Origin: CAYJBH01 sp964370765
GTDB lineage: Bacteria > Bacillota > Clostridia > Oscillospirales > Ruminococcaceae
Reading direction: 5' to 3'
NCBI GenBank assembly: GCA_964370765.1
Contig: CAYJKW010000052.1
Coordinates: 1 to 15,687 of the forward strand
Length of the DNA stretch: 15,687 nucleotides
Made by a program: the position numbers and the translations under genes
Shown: one piece after another, positions 7,926 through 15,453 of the stretch
Layout of the letters: every line of letters starts with the position of its first letter
How positions within the stretch are numbered: the stretch's first letter is position 1
The notes under the pieces: generated by a model
Seen by the model: only the letters and a program-made list of their open reading frames with translations
Databases searched by the model: none
What the model was told of the DNA's origin: nothing

Positions 7926-8904
7926 AATTAAATTCATAGGGTTTTGGGAAGGCTTTGAGTCAAACGACAATTTATTTTACAATATACTAAAAGAGAGGTA
8001 TGATGTTGTTCTAAGCGATAATCCGGATTTTTTATTCTTTTCACCACTTTGTAAAGCATTTGAGTATATGCAATATGACTGTGTTAGAATAATGTTTACT
8101 GGCGAGTTTTATTCGGCAGATTTTAATGTTTGTGACTATTCAATAGATTTTGATGAAATATCATTTGGGGATAGACATATGCGCTACCCCCTATATCTTT
8201 ACGAAAGATCAGGACCATACAAAAAGAGAGAGCGGCTTACAAGGCAACAGGCACAAGAAAAATTAAGTAGCAAAGAGTTTTTCTGTAACTTTATATTTGG
8301 CCATGACTCAAAGACAAATAAAAGGGAAAGTTTTTTAGACGCATTCTCATCCTATAAGCGAGTAGATTGTGCCGGAAGCTATAAAAATAACATGCCCAAC
8401 GGAGAACGTGTAACATTTGGTGGTACCAAAGGGCCGTTTGTACAAAAGTCAAAATTTACCTTGGCTATAGAGAGTGTAGACTATATCGACTATTGTGGAG
8501 AAAAGATTACCGATGCATTCGTAAACTATTCAATACCTATATATTACGGAAACAAAAATGTAGGTAAAGAGTTTAATATTAAAGCATTTGTAAATAGCCA
8601 CGATTTTATTAATGAGGTAGAGACACTCGAATATGTCAAAAAAATAGATAATGATGACGAGCTTTATATCAATATGCTCACAGAACCGGAGTTTGCACAG
8701 GACGACTACCCTGAATTAAAATATAATGAACTTTGCACCTTTTTATACAATATTTTTGACAACGAGCCTGAGGATGCATATCGTAGAACAAGATACTACC
8801 GCTCGCAGGCATACGAAGGAAACCTTAAACATGCCGGAGTTTTTTTGAACAGTAGCTTTCTTGGTGTGCTGTATGGGCTTTACAGACGATTAAAGAAAAG
8901 ATAA
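7909..8904 (+). CDS. Glycosyltransferase family 10 (alpha-1,3-fucosyltransferase family)
   Basis: A 331-aa protein with the two recognisable parts of bacterial GT10 enzymes. The first is a TGEFYSADFNVCDYSIDFD segment (about residues 64-82), matching the family's FTGEN...DFNxxDYAIGFD pattern. The second is a C-terminal donor-binding segment, KFTLAIES...DYCGEKITDAF...SIPIYYG (about residues 182-213). Characterised members transfer L-fucose from GDP-fucose, though related sugars are possible. The ATG at 7909 is preferred over the GTG at 7906 because GGAG lies six bases upstream of it. There are no Helicobacter-type heptad repeats at the C-terminus, which is instead basic (YRRLKKR) and may touch the membrane. 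The gene overlaps the preceding glycosyltransferase and precedes a small gene by 13 bases. Confidence 0.85.
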   Translation: MKKTVKIKFIGFWEGFESNDNLFYNILKERYDVVLSDNPDFLFFSPLCKAFEYMQYDCVRIMFTGEFYSADFNVCDYSIDFDEISFGDRHMRYPLYLYERSGPYKKRERLTRQQAQEKLSSKEFFCNFIFGHDSKTNKRESFLDAFSSYKRVDCAGSYKNNMPNGERVTFGGTKGPFVQKSKFTLAIESVDYIDYCGEKITDAFVNYSIPIYYGNKNVGKEFNIKAFVNSHDFINEVETLEYVKKIDNDDELYINMLTEPEFAQDDYPELKYNELCTFLYNIFDNEPEDAYRRTRYYRSQAYEGNLKHAGVFLNSSFLGVLYGLYRRLKKR

Positions 8905-8917
8905 ACAGGGGGATAGC

Positions 8918-9079
8918 ATGTTAGAAAAGGTCGAATATACAGTAAAAGATATAGCGGGAGATTATGCAATACTTGTAAGCGATAAAGGGGAGAACCCTGT
9001 TGCATTATTTTTTCTGCCATTGGAAATAGAGGTAGGATGTAAAATTATATATGAAAATCTTGAATATAGAATAGGATGA
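8918..9079 (+). CDS. Small conserved-looking protein, DUF3006-like pattern
   Basis: A 53-aa protein with a strong AGGGGG ribosome binding site before its ATG, 13 bases after the GT10 gene and in the same direction. It opens MLEKVEYTVKDIAGDYAILV, continues through a polar turn and LFFLPLEIEVG, and ends EYRIG. This alternation of short beta strands resembles the DUF3006-type small proteins common in Firmicutes, whose role is unknown. It has no cysteine motif (single C41), signal peptide or membrane segment. It may be the last gene of the glycosyltransferase transcript, but its location could be incidental. The family assignment is by pattern only. Confidence 0.65.
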   Translation: MLEKVEYTVKDIAGDYAILVSDKGENPVALFFLPLEIEVGCKIIYENLEYRIG

Positions 9080-9091
9080 CTATTTGTTTAA

Positions 9092-9120
9092 TTGACATTT
9101 GTAATATATTTTAGTATAAT
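9092..9120 (+). promoter_or_regulatory. Sigma-A promoter of zupT-pyrE (perfect consensus)
   Basis: TTGACA (9092-9097) and TATAAT (9115-9120) are separated by 17 bases, a full consensus match. Transcription would start near 9127, giving a leader of about 98 bases before the zupT ATG. No convincing Zur-type palindrome overlaps the promoter. Confidence 0.85.
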
Positions 9121-9224
9121 TTTATTTATATAATTAGCGTGTTAAAACGTCGTTGCATATTATAATTACAAAACTATTCATAAACAAAATAGTATGTTTA
9201 CCGATTAGCTTTGTAGGGGGAATA

Positions 9225-10007
9225 ATGACAGATATACTTGTAGCATTTGCATTTACGCTTTTTGCCGGCCTTTCAACCGGAATAGGTAGTTTAATAGCCT
9301 TTTTTTCAAAATCTGATAATAAAAAATTTTTATCGGTGAGTTTAGGTTTTTCTGCCGGAGTTATGATTTACGTATCAATGGTGGAGATTTTTGTTAAGGC
9401 TCGAGATTCACTAAGTTCAGAGCTTGGTGATAAAGATGGTTATATTCTTACCGTAGTGTTTTTCTTTGTTGGCATAATTGTGATTGGCCTGATAGACAGA
9501 TTAATTCCGGCTGAAAAAAATCCACATGAAGTAAAAAGCTTGGATCGAAAAAATAGCAAACTTATGCGTATGGGGGTGTTCACTGCACTTGCAATAGCTA
9601 TACATAATTTCCCTGAAGGGCTTGCAACTTTCATATCCGCTATGCAGGCGCCAGGGGTGGCTGTTCCTATTGTTGCAGCAATTGCTATGCATAATATCCC
9701 TGAGGGAATTGCAGTTTCAGTACCTATTTATCAAGCGACCGGATCCAAAAAGAAAGCGTTTATATATTCGTTCCTGTCCGGCCTTGCAGAGCCTGTAGGC
9801 GCATTAATTGGCTGGTTAATACTAATGCCGATAATGAACGATGTTATCTTTGGTGCAGTATTTGCATCGGTGGCAGGCATTATGGTGTTTATATCAATTG
9901 ATGAGTTGTTACCAACTGCAAGAGAGTATGGGGAGCATCATAACTCCATATATGGTTTTGTTGCCGGAATGGGTGTTATGGCGATAAGCTTATTATTATT
10001 TGCATAA
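9225..10007 (+). CDS. zupT: ZIP family zinc/metal transporter
   Basis: A 260-aa inner-membrane permease that imports zinc and probably other divalent metals such as iron and manganese. Both metal-site motifs of the ZIP family are visible: HNFPEG (residues 127-132) and HNIPEG (156-161), in the predicted fourth and fifth of about eight membrane helices. Length matches E. coli ZupT (257 aa). The start is set at the ATG at 9225, with AGGGGG four bases upstream. A longer frame from 9153 has no ribosome binding site and adds 24 residues unlike the family. Twenty-five bases separate it from pyrE, with no promoter or terminator between, so the two are likely co-transcribed. It is driven by a strong promoter with a long leader. 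Confidence 0.92.
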   Translation: MTDILVAFAFTLFAGLSTGIGSLIAFFSKSDNKKFLSVSLGFSAGVMIYVSMVEIFVKARDSLSSELGDKDGYILTVVFFFVGIIVIGLIDRLIPAEKNPHEVKSLDRKNSKLMRMGVFTALAIAIHNFPEGLATFISAMQAPGVAVPIVAAIAMHNIPEGIAVSVPIYQATGSKKKAFIYSFLSGLAEPVGALIGWLILMPIMNDVIFGAVFASVAGIMVFISIDELLPTAREYGEHHNSIYGFVAGMGVMAISLLLFA

Positions 10008-10032
10008 AATACAACTGCTTAAGGAGGTAAAA

Positions 10033-10698
10033 ATGTTAACAGCGAAAAAAAGAGAATTTATTGAGTTTATGCTTAGTGCGGGGGTGTTGCGTTTTGGAGA
10101 TTTTGTTACCAAAAGTGGTCGTAACACACAGTATTTTGTAAATACCGGAAACTACCGCACCGGTGAGCATCTTGCAAAACTAGGAGAGTATTATGCATCA
10201 CTTGTTATGGAGATAACGCAAGGTAATTTTGATTGCATGTTTGGCCCTGCTTATAAAGGGATACCACTTGTTGCTACAACTGCATGTGCGCTGTATAATA
10301 AGCATTCGACAGACAAACCTTTCTTTTTCAATCGTAAGGAAGAAAAAGATCATGGTGAGGGTGGAAACTTAATTGGTTACAAACCGCAAGCTAAAGATAG
10401 AATTATTATAGTTGAGGATGTAATTACTGCAGGAACTGCTATAAGGGAGGTTATGCCTATATTAAAGGCTATCTCCAATTCTACTGTTAAGGATATGTTT
10501 ATATCGGTCAATAGATGTGAAATAGGTTCAGGATCTGATAAAAGTGCTACAATGGAAATTTATGAGGAGTATGGAATAAAGGTTCACTCTATTATAGATG
10601 TTACCGATGTACGGGAATATCTTCAAGAAAATACGGAATATCAACATTTGGCAGCACAGATGGATGATTATATGCAAAAATATTGTGTAGGAATTTAA
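10033..10698 (+). CDS. pyrE: Orotate phosphoribosyltransferase
   Basis: Makes orotidine 5'-phosphate from orotate and PRPP in de novo pyrimidine synthesis. The 221-aa protein carries the PRPP-binding signature VEDVITAGTA (residues 127-136). Other family landmarks are GPAYKGIPL, FNRKEEKDHGEGG and an N-terminal region opening on the substrate site (KSGRNTQYFVNTGN). A textbook AAGGAGG five bases before the ATG at 10033 fixes the start; the frame could be extended to 10000 but would overlap zupT and lack a ribosome binding site. It follows a metal transporter and not other pyr genes, an unusual setting. No obvious terminator follows, so transcription may continue into the next gene. Confidence 0.95.
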   Translation: MLTAKKREFIEFMLSAGVLRFGDFVTKSGRNTQYFVNTGNYRTGEHLAKLGEYYASLVMEITQGNFDCMFGPAYKGIPLVATTACALYNKHSTDKPFFFNRKEEKDHGEGGNLIGYKPQAKDRIIIVEDVITAGTAIREVMPILKAISNSTVKDMFISVNRCEIGSGSDKSATMEIYEEYGIKVHSIIDVTDVREYLQENTEYQHLAAQMDDYMQKYCVGI

Positions 10699-10816
10699 AT
10701 ATAAGCCAATAAACACCTACATTATATCATTTGAAATTACACTATAGATTTAAATATTTTTGTTTGACATACTATCCTGTAAAAAACAACTAAAGTATAA
10801 TGAGTATGGAGGTGAT

Positions 10817-12577
10817 ATGGATAAAAAAACAAGTTTTGTTTTTACAAATGAAGCAAGTTGTGTAGGTTGCAACAAGTGTATTTTTGTATGTCCTACAAAA
10901 GCAAACGAAGCATTTTTTGAGAATGAACAAAATAAGGTTTATATTAAACCGGGTTTTTGTATCTCGTGTGGGGAGTGTATTAATATCTGTGATCACTTTG
11001 CAAGAGATTATGAGGATGATACAACAACATTTTTTAAAGATATTAGTAACAACGAAAATATAACTGCGATTATAGCCCCGGCCGCACGCTTTAATATGGG
11101 GTCAATAACAAAGCTTACAGGATATCTAAAATCAATAGGTGTTAATAATGTATATGATGTGTCATTCGGCGCTGATATCTGCACATGGGGTCATGTTAAG
11201 GCTATTAGAGAACAGGAGCTTAGCGGTGTAATTGCACAGCCATGTCCTGTTATTGTAAGCTATGTTGAAAAATATAAACCGGAATTAATAGATAGATTAT
11301 CACCGGTACATAGCCCTGTAATGTGCCTTGCGACTTACCTTAAAAAATATCTGGGAATAACTGATAAATTATTGTTTTTAAGTCCATGTATTGGTAAAAA
11401 GAGGGAATGTACAACCGAGCATACCTATGGCCTTGTTGAATATAATGTAACATTTTTGAAGCTACTTGAGCATCTTGAAAACAACAATATAAATCTTGAA
11501 GATTACCCTGATACAGACTTTGATATTACCGATGCATCGTTAGGATTTACCTTTTCAAGACCGGGTGGCCTTAGCGAAAACATAAAGTTTAATCTGGGGC
11601 AGGATATCTGGATAAAATCTGTCGAGGGTATTAAAAATATAGAACACTATTTTAACGAACTTCTTTTGGATATTAAAGAGAATAATCCAGTACCTGTTGT
11701 AATAGATGCACTTAACTGTGAGTATGGCTGCAATCTTGGAACCGGCACAACCAAAAAGGCAAGACTAAATCAGATAGATTTTCAACTAAATGCAAAAAAA
11801 TCAACACTAAGCAAAGCAGATAGTGATAAGTTGATGCGGTTTTTTGACGAAAAATTAAAACTATCAGATTTTATTAGGGAATATACCGATAGAAGTTTTG
11901 ATTATAAAATGAACGCAGATATCAGCCTTGAGAATGCTTTTATATCTCTTGGAAAGATTACAGCAGAAGATAGAGAGATAAACTGCTTTAGCTGCGGCTA
12001 TGGTAACTGTCATGAGTTTGCCTATGATTTAGCTACAGGTCATAACAATAAAAACAACTGTAAATACTTCCTTTTAAATAAATTCAAAAGATTAAGCCAT
12101 TATGATGATCTAACCGGATTAAATAATAGAAATAGTTTCAATACAGCGATTGCAGACTATTATGAGAACCATCCTGGATTTATTGGAATTATCTATGTTG
12201 ATATAAATGGCCTAAAGCAGGCAAACGATCTACATGGGCATTCGTTTGGTGATACGCTTATAACAAGCTGCGCGAATTTGTTGAAAACCGTATATGATGA
12301 GCAAGCATTTAGGGTTGGTGGTGACGAGTTTATTGTGCTTTACAATATTAGCAGTAGCGAAGATGCCTTTAATAAAACAGTAGCTAATTTTAGCACTATG
12401 TTGTCCAAGGAAAAGGATCTTGTTGCTTCGGTAGGTACGTCAATCAGCTACAACTCTGATGACTTATCAACAAAGATGGATGAGGCCGACCAAAAGATGT
12501 ATAGGGCTAAGGCGGACTACTACAGCAGTATGCGCAAACAGGATAGGCGTAAAAGTAGGTTTTTATCATTTAAGTAA
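10817..12577 (+). CDS. Sensory-type [FeFe]-hydrogenase domain fused to a diguanylate cyclase
   Basis: A 586-aa soluble multidomain protein. Residues 15-58 form a 2x[4Fe-4S] ferredoxin (CVGCNKCIFVC and CISCGECINIC). Next is an iron-hydrogenase large-subunit domain with three altered H-cluster motifs: AQPCPV (C143), SPCIGKKRE (C191) and NCEYGCNLGTG (C301, C305). These depart from the TSCCP and GGG signatures of catalytic group A enzymes and look like the sensory or group C/D type. Then comes CFSCGYGNC plus C415 (C390, C393, C398, C415), the RnfB-type Fe-S pattern. Last is a GGDEF domain (about 425-575) with DDLTGLNNR and an intact GGDEF (501-505); the RxxD inhibitory site is absent. I infer an H2- or redox-responsive c-di-GMP synthase. 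GGAGGTG before the ATG at 10817 fixes the start. A strong terminator follows. Confidence 0.88.
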   Translation: MDKKTSFVFTNEASCVGCNKCIFVCPTKANEAFFENEQNKVYIKPGFCISCGECINICDHFARDYEDDTTTFFKDISNNENITAIIAPAARFNMGSITKLTGYLKSIGVNNVYDVSFGADICTWGHVKAIREQELSGVIAQPCPVIVSYVEKYKPELIDRLSPVHSPVMCLATYLKKYLGITDKLLFLSPCIGKKRECTTEHTYGLVEYNVTFLKLLEHLENNNINLEDYPDTDFDITDASLGFTFSRPGGLSENIKFNLGQDIWIKSVEGIKNIEHYFNELLLDIKENNPVPVVIDALNCEYGCNLGTGTTKKARLNQIDFQLNAKKSTLSKADSDKLMRFFDEKLKLSDFIREYTDRSFDYKMNADISLENAFISLGKITAEDREINCFSCGYGNCHEFAYDLATGHNNKNNCKYFLLNKFKRLSHYDDLTGLNNRNSFNTAIADYYENHPGFIGIIYVDINGLKQANDLHGHSFGDTLITSCANLLKTVYDEQAFRVGGDEFIVLYNISSSEDAFNKTVANFSTMLSKEKDLVASVGTSISYNSDDLSTKMDEADQKMYRAKADYYSSMRKQDRRKSRFLSFK

Positions 12578-12581
12578 AATG

Positions 12582-12613
12582 AAAAGTGGTACTGGAAACA
12601 GTACCACTTTTTG
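12582..12613 (+). terminator. Intrinsic terminator after the hydrogenase-GGDEF gene
   Basis: A 13-bp stem (AAAAGTGGTACTG, 12582-12594, with 12599-12611) is closed by a GAAA tetraloop and runs into TTTTT. It lies a few bases after the stop codon. The minus-strand side has a U-rich tail too (CTTTTCATTTT), so it may also serve the convergent VOC gene. Confidence 0.9.
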
Positions 12614-12671
12614 TGTGGTCAAAAAAGAATATTAGCGCATATTCCGTTTGATACATATTTTAAGATATAAA

Positions 12672-13043
12672 TTACTCATAGCTACATATTTCTACTAAAT
12701 TCCCATCAGGATCTCGAAGATATATGGATTTCATATTCCCAAATACACCGGTTCTATCCACAATGCCAAGTTCAATATTTAATCCGTTTTTCTGTAATTG
12801 CTGATAAAAATCATTCAAATTACTATTAATCTCAAAACAGAAATCATTGCACCCTATATAAACGTTTTTAGCATGAGGCGATAGTTCCTTACCCAGAGTA
12901 TGGACATTGATCTTAAAATCACCGGCATATAATTCATACCTATTATCTTTACATCTAAGGGTAAAGCCCAATTTTTGATAAAATGTTACTGTAGCAGCAG
13001 TATCTTTTGATGTGATAACAAGATGATCTACTTTTTTTATCAT
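12672..13043 (-). CDS. VOC (glyoxalase/bleomycin-resistance) superfamily protein
   Basis: A 123-aa protein with the paired beta-alpha-beta-beta-beta layout of the vicinal oxygen chelate superfamily. Visible features are the opening VDHLVITSKD, the TVTFYQKLGF helix, KINVHTLG in the middle, and the closing YLRDPDGNLVEIC. H7, the histidine in NVHT and the glutamate in NLVEI are the likely metal ligands. Such proteins include glyoxalase I, dioxygenases and antibiotic-binding proteins; this sequence does not say which. AGGAGA seven bases upstream supports the ATG at 13043. It lies downstream of the gdhA terminator on the same strand, so it probably has its own promoter, which I could not identify clearly. 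Confidence 0.87.
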   Translation of the reverse strand: MIKKVDHLVITSKDTAATVTFYQKLGFTLRCKDNRYELYAGDFKINVHTLGKELSPHAKNVYIGCNDFCFEINSNLNDFYQQLQKNGLNIELGIVDRTGVFGNMKSIYLRDPDGNLVEICSYE

Positions 13044-13130
13044 TACAATTCTCCTGTGTTATTTTTATCTGCATTTTATTATGTTTTTATTAAGGGTCTT
13101 TTCTATTAATTAGGGTAGTAGTCCATCTAT

Positions 13131-13184
13131 ATAAAATAAGAAAAACGAATAGTAAAACAATTTAAGTTACTTTACTATTCGTTT
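13131..13184 (-). terminator. Intrinsic terminator of gdhA
   Basis: A 14-bp perfect stem (AAACGAATAGTAAA, 13143-13156, with 13171-13184) has a 14-base loop. On the minus strand it is followed by TTCTTATTTT, extending the T run of the stem. It sits about 25 bases beyond the gdhA stop codon and separates gdhA from the VOC gene. Confidence 0.85.
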
Positions 13185-13210
13185 AAATATATTATTTTAT
13201 AATGTTTTTG

Positions 13211-14554
13211 TTAGATAACACCCTGTGCAATCATTGCATCGGAAACCTTAAGGAAGCCAGCAACATTAGCACCAACAACAAGATTACCCTCGCAATTACA
13301 AGTTTTTGATGCCTCAAATGCATCCTTGAAGATGTTAACCATAATGCTTTTTAGGCGTGTGTCAACCTCTTCAAATGTCCAGGAAAGACGTAGCGAGTTC
13401 TGGCTCATTTCAAGACCGCTGGTTGCAACACCACCGGCATTAGCAGCCTTTGCAGGTCCAAACATTATTCCGGAGGATAGGAACACTTCAACCGCATCCG
13501 GAGTACAAGGCATATTTGCACCTTCTGCAACAGCAATACAGCCATTAGCTTTTAGTGCCTTAGCAGCCTCACCATCAAGTTCGTTCTGTGTTGCGCAGGG
13601 TAGTGCAACATCACACTTTGTAGACCAAATACCGCTACAACCCTCTGTATATGTTGCGTTGGTACGTGTTTTTACATATTCTTTAATCCTTGCACGGTCA
13701 ACAAGTTTAATCTGCATTACAAGATCAAGGTCGATACCATCGTTGTCAACAATGTAACCGGCACTATCGGAAAGTGCAATAACCTTACCACCAAGTTCGG
13801 TACCCTTCTGTGTTGCATATATAGCAACGTTACCGCTACCACTTATAACAACGGTCTTATCTTTAAAGGAGGTGTTCTTTTGAACCTTTAACATCTCGTC
13901 TGTAAAATAGCAAAGACCGTAACCGGTAGCCTCAGGACGTGCAAGACTTCCGCCATATGATAGCCCCTTACCTGTTAACACACCAACAGACTCGTTGCAA
14001 ATTTTCTTGTATTGTCCGTACATATAACCAACTTCGCGTGCACCAACACCGATATCACCAGCCGGTACATCGGTAAACTGGCCAATATGGCGATAAAGCT
14101 CGGTCATAAAGCTTTGGCAAAAGCGCATTACCTCACCATCGGATTTGCCCTTTGGATCAAAGTCGCTTCCGCCTTTACCACCGCCCATAGGTAGACCGGT
14201 AAGGCTGTTTTTAAATGTTTGTTCAAAACCAAGGAACTTAATTACAGATGCAGTTACTGTAGGGTGGAAACGAAGGCCGCCCTTGTATGGTCCTATTGCA
14301 GAGTTAAATTGGCAACGGAAACCGCGGTTCACCTGCACCTTACCGTTATCATCAACCCATGGTATACGGAATTGAATAAAACGCTCCGGCTCAACTAGAC
14401 GCTCAATAACACCTGATGCCTCGATACCGGGTGCAACAGCAACAACAGCATCTAAAGACTCAAGAACCTCTTCCACAGCTTGAAGAAACTCCGGTTCGCC
14501 TGCGTTGCGTTTTTTTACCTGCTCATAAACATTTTGTAAATAGGTTGATTTCAC
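13211..14554 (-). CDS. gdhA: Glutamate dehydrogenase (NADP-type, hexameric)
   Basis: Interconverts 2-oxoglutarate plus ammonia and glutamate; this family usually works in ammonia assimilation with NADPH. The 447-aa length is that of E. coli GdhA. Visible landmarks are the substrate-site segment PMGGGKGGSDF with catalytic K127, the VPAGDIGVGAREVGY region and the Rossmann motif SGSGNVA before the nucleotide-binding half. The start is a GTG at 14554 with AAAGGA seven to eight bases upstream; the protein then begins at the family's usual place. It is monocistronic, with its own promoter and terminator, and divergent from the TM2 gene. Cofactor preference is inferred from family resemblance, not read from a specific residue. 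Confidence 0.95.
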   Translation of the reverse strand: MKSTYLQNVYEQVKKRNAGEPEFLQAVEEVLESLDAVVAVAPGIEASGVIERLVEPERFIQFRIPWVDDNGKVQVNRGFRCQFNSAIGPYKGGLRFHPTVTASVIKFLGFEQTFKNSLTGLPMGGGKGGSDFDPKGKSDGEVMRFCQSFMTELYRHIGQFTDVPAGDIGVGAREVGYMYGQYKKICNESVGVLTGKGLSYGGSLARPEATGYGLCYFTDEMLKVQKNTSFKDKTVVISGSGNVAIYATQKGTELGGKVIALSDSAGYIVDNDGIDLDLVMQIKLVDRARIKEYVKTRTNATYTEGCSGIWSTKCDVALPCATQNELDGEAAKALKANGCIAVAEGANMPCTPDAVEVFLSSGIMFGPAKAANAGGVATSGLEMSQNSLRLSWTFEEVDTRLKSIMVNIFKDAFEASKTCNCEGNLVVGANVAGFLKVSDAMIAQGVI

Positions 14555-14604
14555 AATAAATTCCTTTCTGTAATTAAGTCTGAATAATTTGCTTTATTTT
14601 TAAA

Positions 14605-14633
14605 ATTATACATTAAACGAATAAAAAATTCAA
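14605..14633 (-). promoter_or_regulatory. Promoter of gdhA
   Basis: On the minus strand TTGAAT (plus 14628-14633) is followed after 17 bases by a perfect TATAAT (plus 14605-14610). The predicted leader is about 44 bases. It lies back-to-back with the TM2 gene promoter, the two -35 boxes being 17 bases apart. Confidence 0.7.
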
Positions 14634-14650
14634 GTAAATATTTTTTCTTG

Positions 14651-14679
14651 TTGAAATTTTTTTACCTGTGTTGTATAAT
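14651..14679 (+). promoter_or_regulatory. Promoter of the TM2 gene (and possibly rnpB)
   Basis: TTGAAA (14651-14656) and a perfect TATAAT (14674-14679) are 17 bases apart. Transcription would begin near 14686, only about 13 bases before the ATG. No clear separate promoter is seen for rnpB, so this one may serve both. Confidence 0.7.
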
Positions 14680-14698
14680 GGTTTCAATAGGAGTATAT

Positions 14699-15133
14699 AT
14701 GTATTGCAAAAATTGTGGAAATTATATTTCTGACACTTCTTATAACTGTACGATATGTAAATCACCGTCAGGTAGCGGTAGATTATTTTGTTCGAGCTGT
14801 GGTAATGGACCTGATAAGGGGATGGCTTATTGCACAAAGTGCGGAAAAAAGAAGGTTAAGGATAGCTTTTTTGATTCTGTCAAAAACTTTGTTGCACAGA
14901 CATCGAATACAAATGGATGTAGCAAAAAAACTGCTGCTATATTAGGTGTAATTTTAGGATTTGCAGGATTACACAATTTTTATCTTGGATACAACACAAA
15001 AGGGTTGATACAGCTTATACTTTTTATCTTTAGTTTTGGATTTTTTAGCTATGTTTGGTCGGTAATAGAGGTGGTTATGCTTTTAACCGGAAACATTGCT
15101 AAAGATGCAAAAGGAGCAATTTTAACGGAGTAG
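14699..15133 (+). CDS. Zinc-ribbon and TM2 domain membrane protein
   Basis: A 144-aa protein of unknown function. The N-terminal half holds zinc-ribbon CxxC pairs (CKNCG and CTIC; CSSCG and CTKCG), suggesting two small zinc-binding modules. The C-terminal half is a TM2 domain: two hydrophobic helices with the family pattern GLHNFYLGYNTKGLIQL between them. The ATG at 14699 has AGGAG just upstream. A longer frame from 14648 would start ahead of the promoter's -35 box and is rejected. Its stop codon (15131-15133) lies inside the 5' strand of the RNase P RNA P1 helix, so the end of the coding region and the RNA gene overlap. Confidence 0.85.
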   Translation: MYCKNCGNYISDTSYNCTICKSPSGSGRLFCSSCGNGPDKGMAYCTKCGKKKVKDSFFDSVKNFVAQTSNTNGCSKKTAAILGVILGFAGLHNFYLGYNTKGLIQLILFIFSFGFFSYVWSVIEVVMLLTGNIAKDAKGAILTE

Positions 15134-15453
15134 ACGATGCGGCTGCTCCGACCACGAGGTCGGGGAGGAAAGTCCGGGCATCACAGGACAAGGGTAGCTG
15201 CTAACGGCAGCCGAGGGTAACCTTAGGGATAGTGCAACAGAGATATACCGCCTCGTATTTTACGGGGCAAGGGTGGAAAGGCGAGGTAAGAGCTCACCGG
15301 TCTACCGGAGACGGTAGAGCCATGTAAACCCTACCCGATGCAACACATAAGGGGCGTAAGGCGGTCCGCTGCCCCAAAGTGGCTTTAGCCGCACCGGCGA
15401 CGGGCGGCACAGATAGATGGTCGCATACTACAAAACCCGGCTTATTGTCTGCT
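15129..15453 (+). ncRNA. rnpB: RNase P RNA (bacterial, A-type-looking)
   Basis: The catalytic RNA that matures tRNA 5' ends. Conserved signatures are all present: GAGGAAAGTCCGGGC near the 5' end, GTGCAACAGAGATATACCGCC, GTAAACCC, CACAGATAGATGGTCGC and the 3' ACAAAACCCGGCTTA. P1 is formed by AGTAGACGA (15129-15137) with TTGTCTGCT (15445-15453), nine contiguous pairs including wobbles. Pairing can extend outward past one mismatch to TAACG/CGTTA (15123-15127 with 15455-15459). P2 follows directly (TGCGG, 15138-15142, with TCGCA, 15421-15425), as in E. coli. The ends given are those of P1; the mature termini could differ by a few bases. The 5' edge overlaps the TM2 stop codon. Confidence 0.95.

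Noticed and set aside
9153..9224. N-terminal extension of zupT
   Set aside because: No ribosome binding site, while AGGGGG precedes the ATG at 9225 and the shorter protein fits the family length.
13326..13757. 143-codon plus-strand frame
   Set aside because: It lies wholly antisense to gdhA, whose catalytic motifs and family length are certain. The frame has no ribosome binding site and no recognisable domain.
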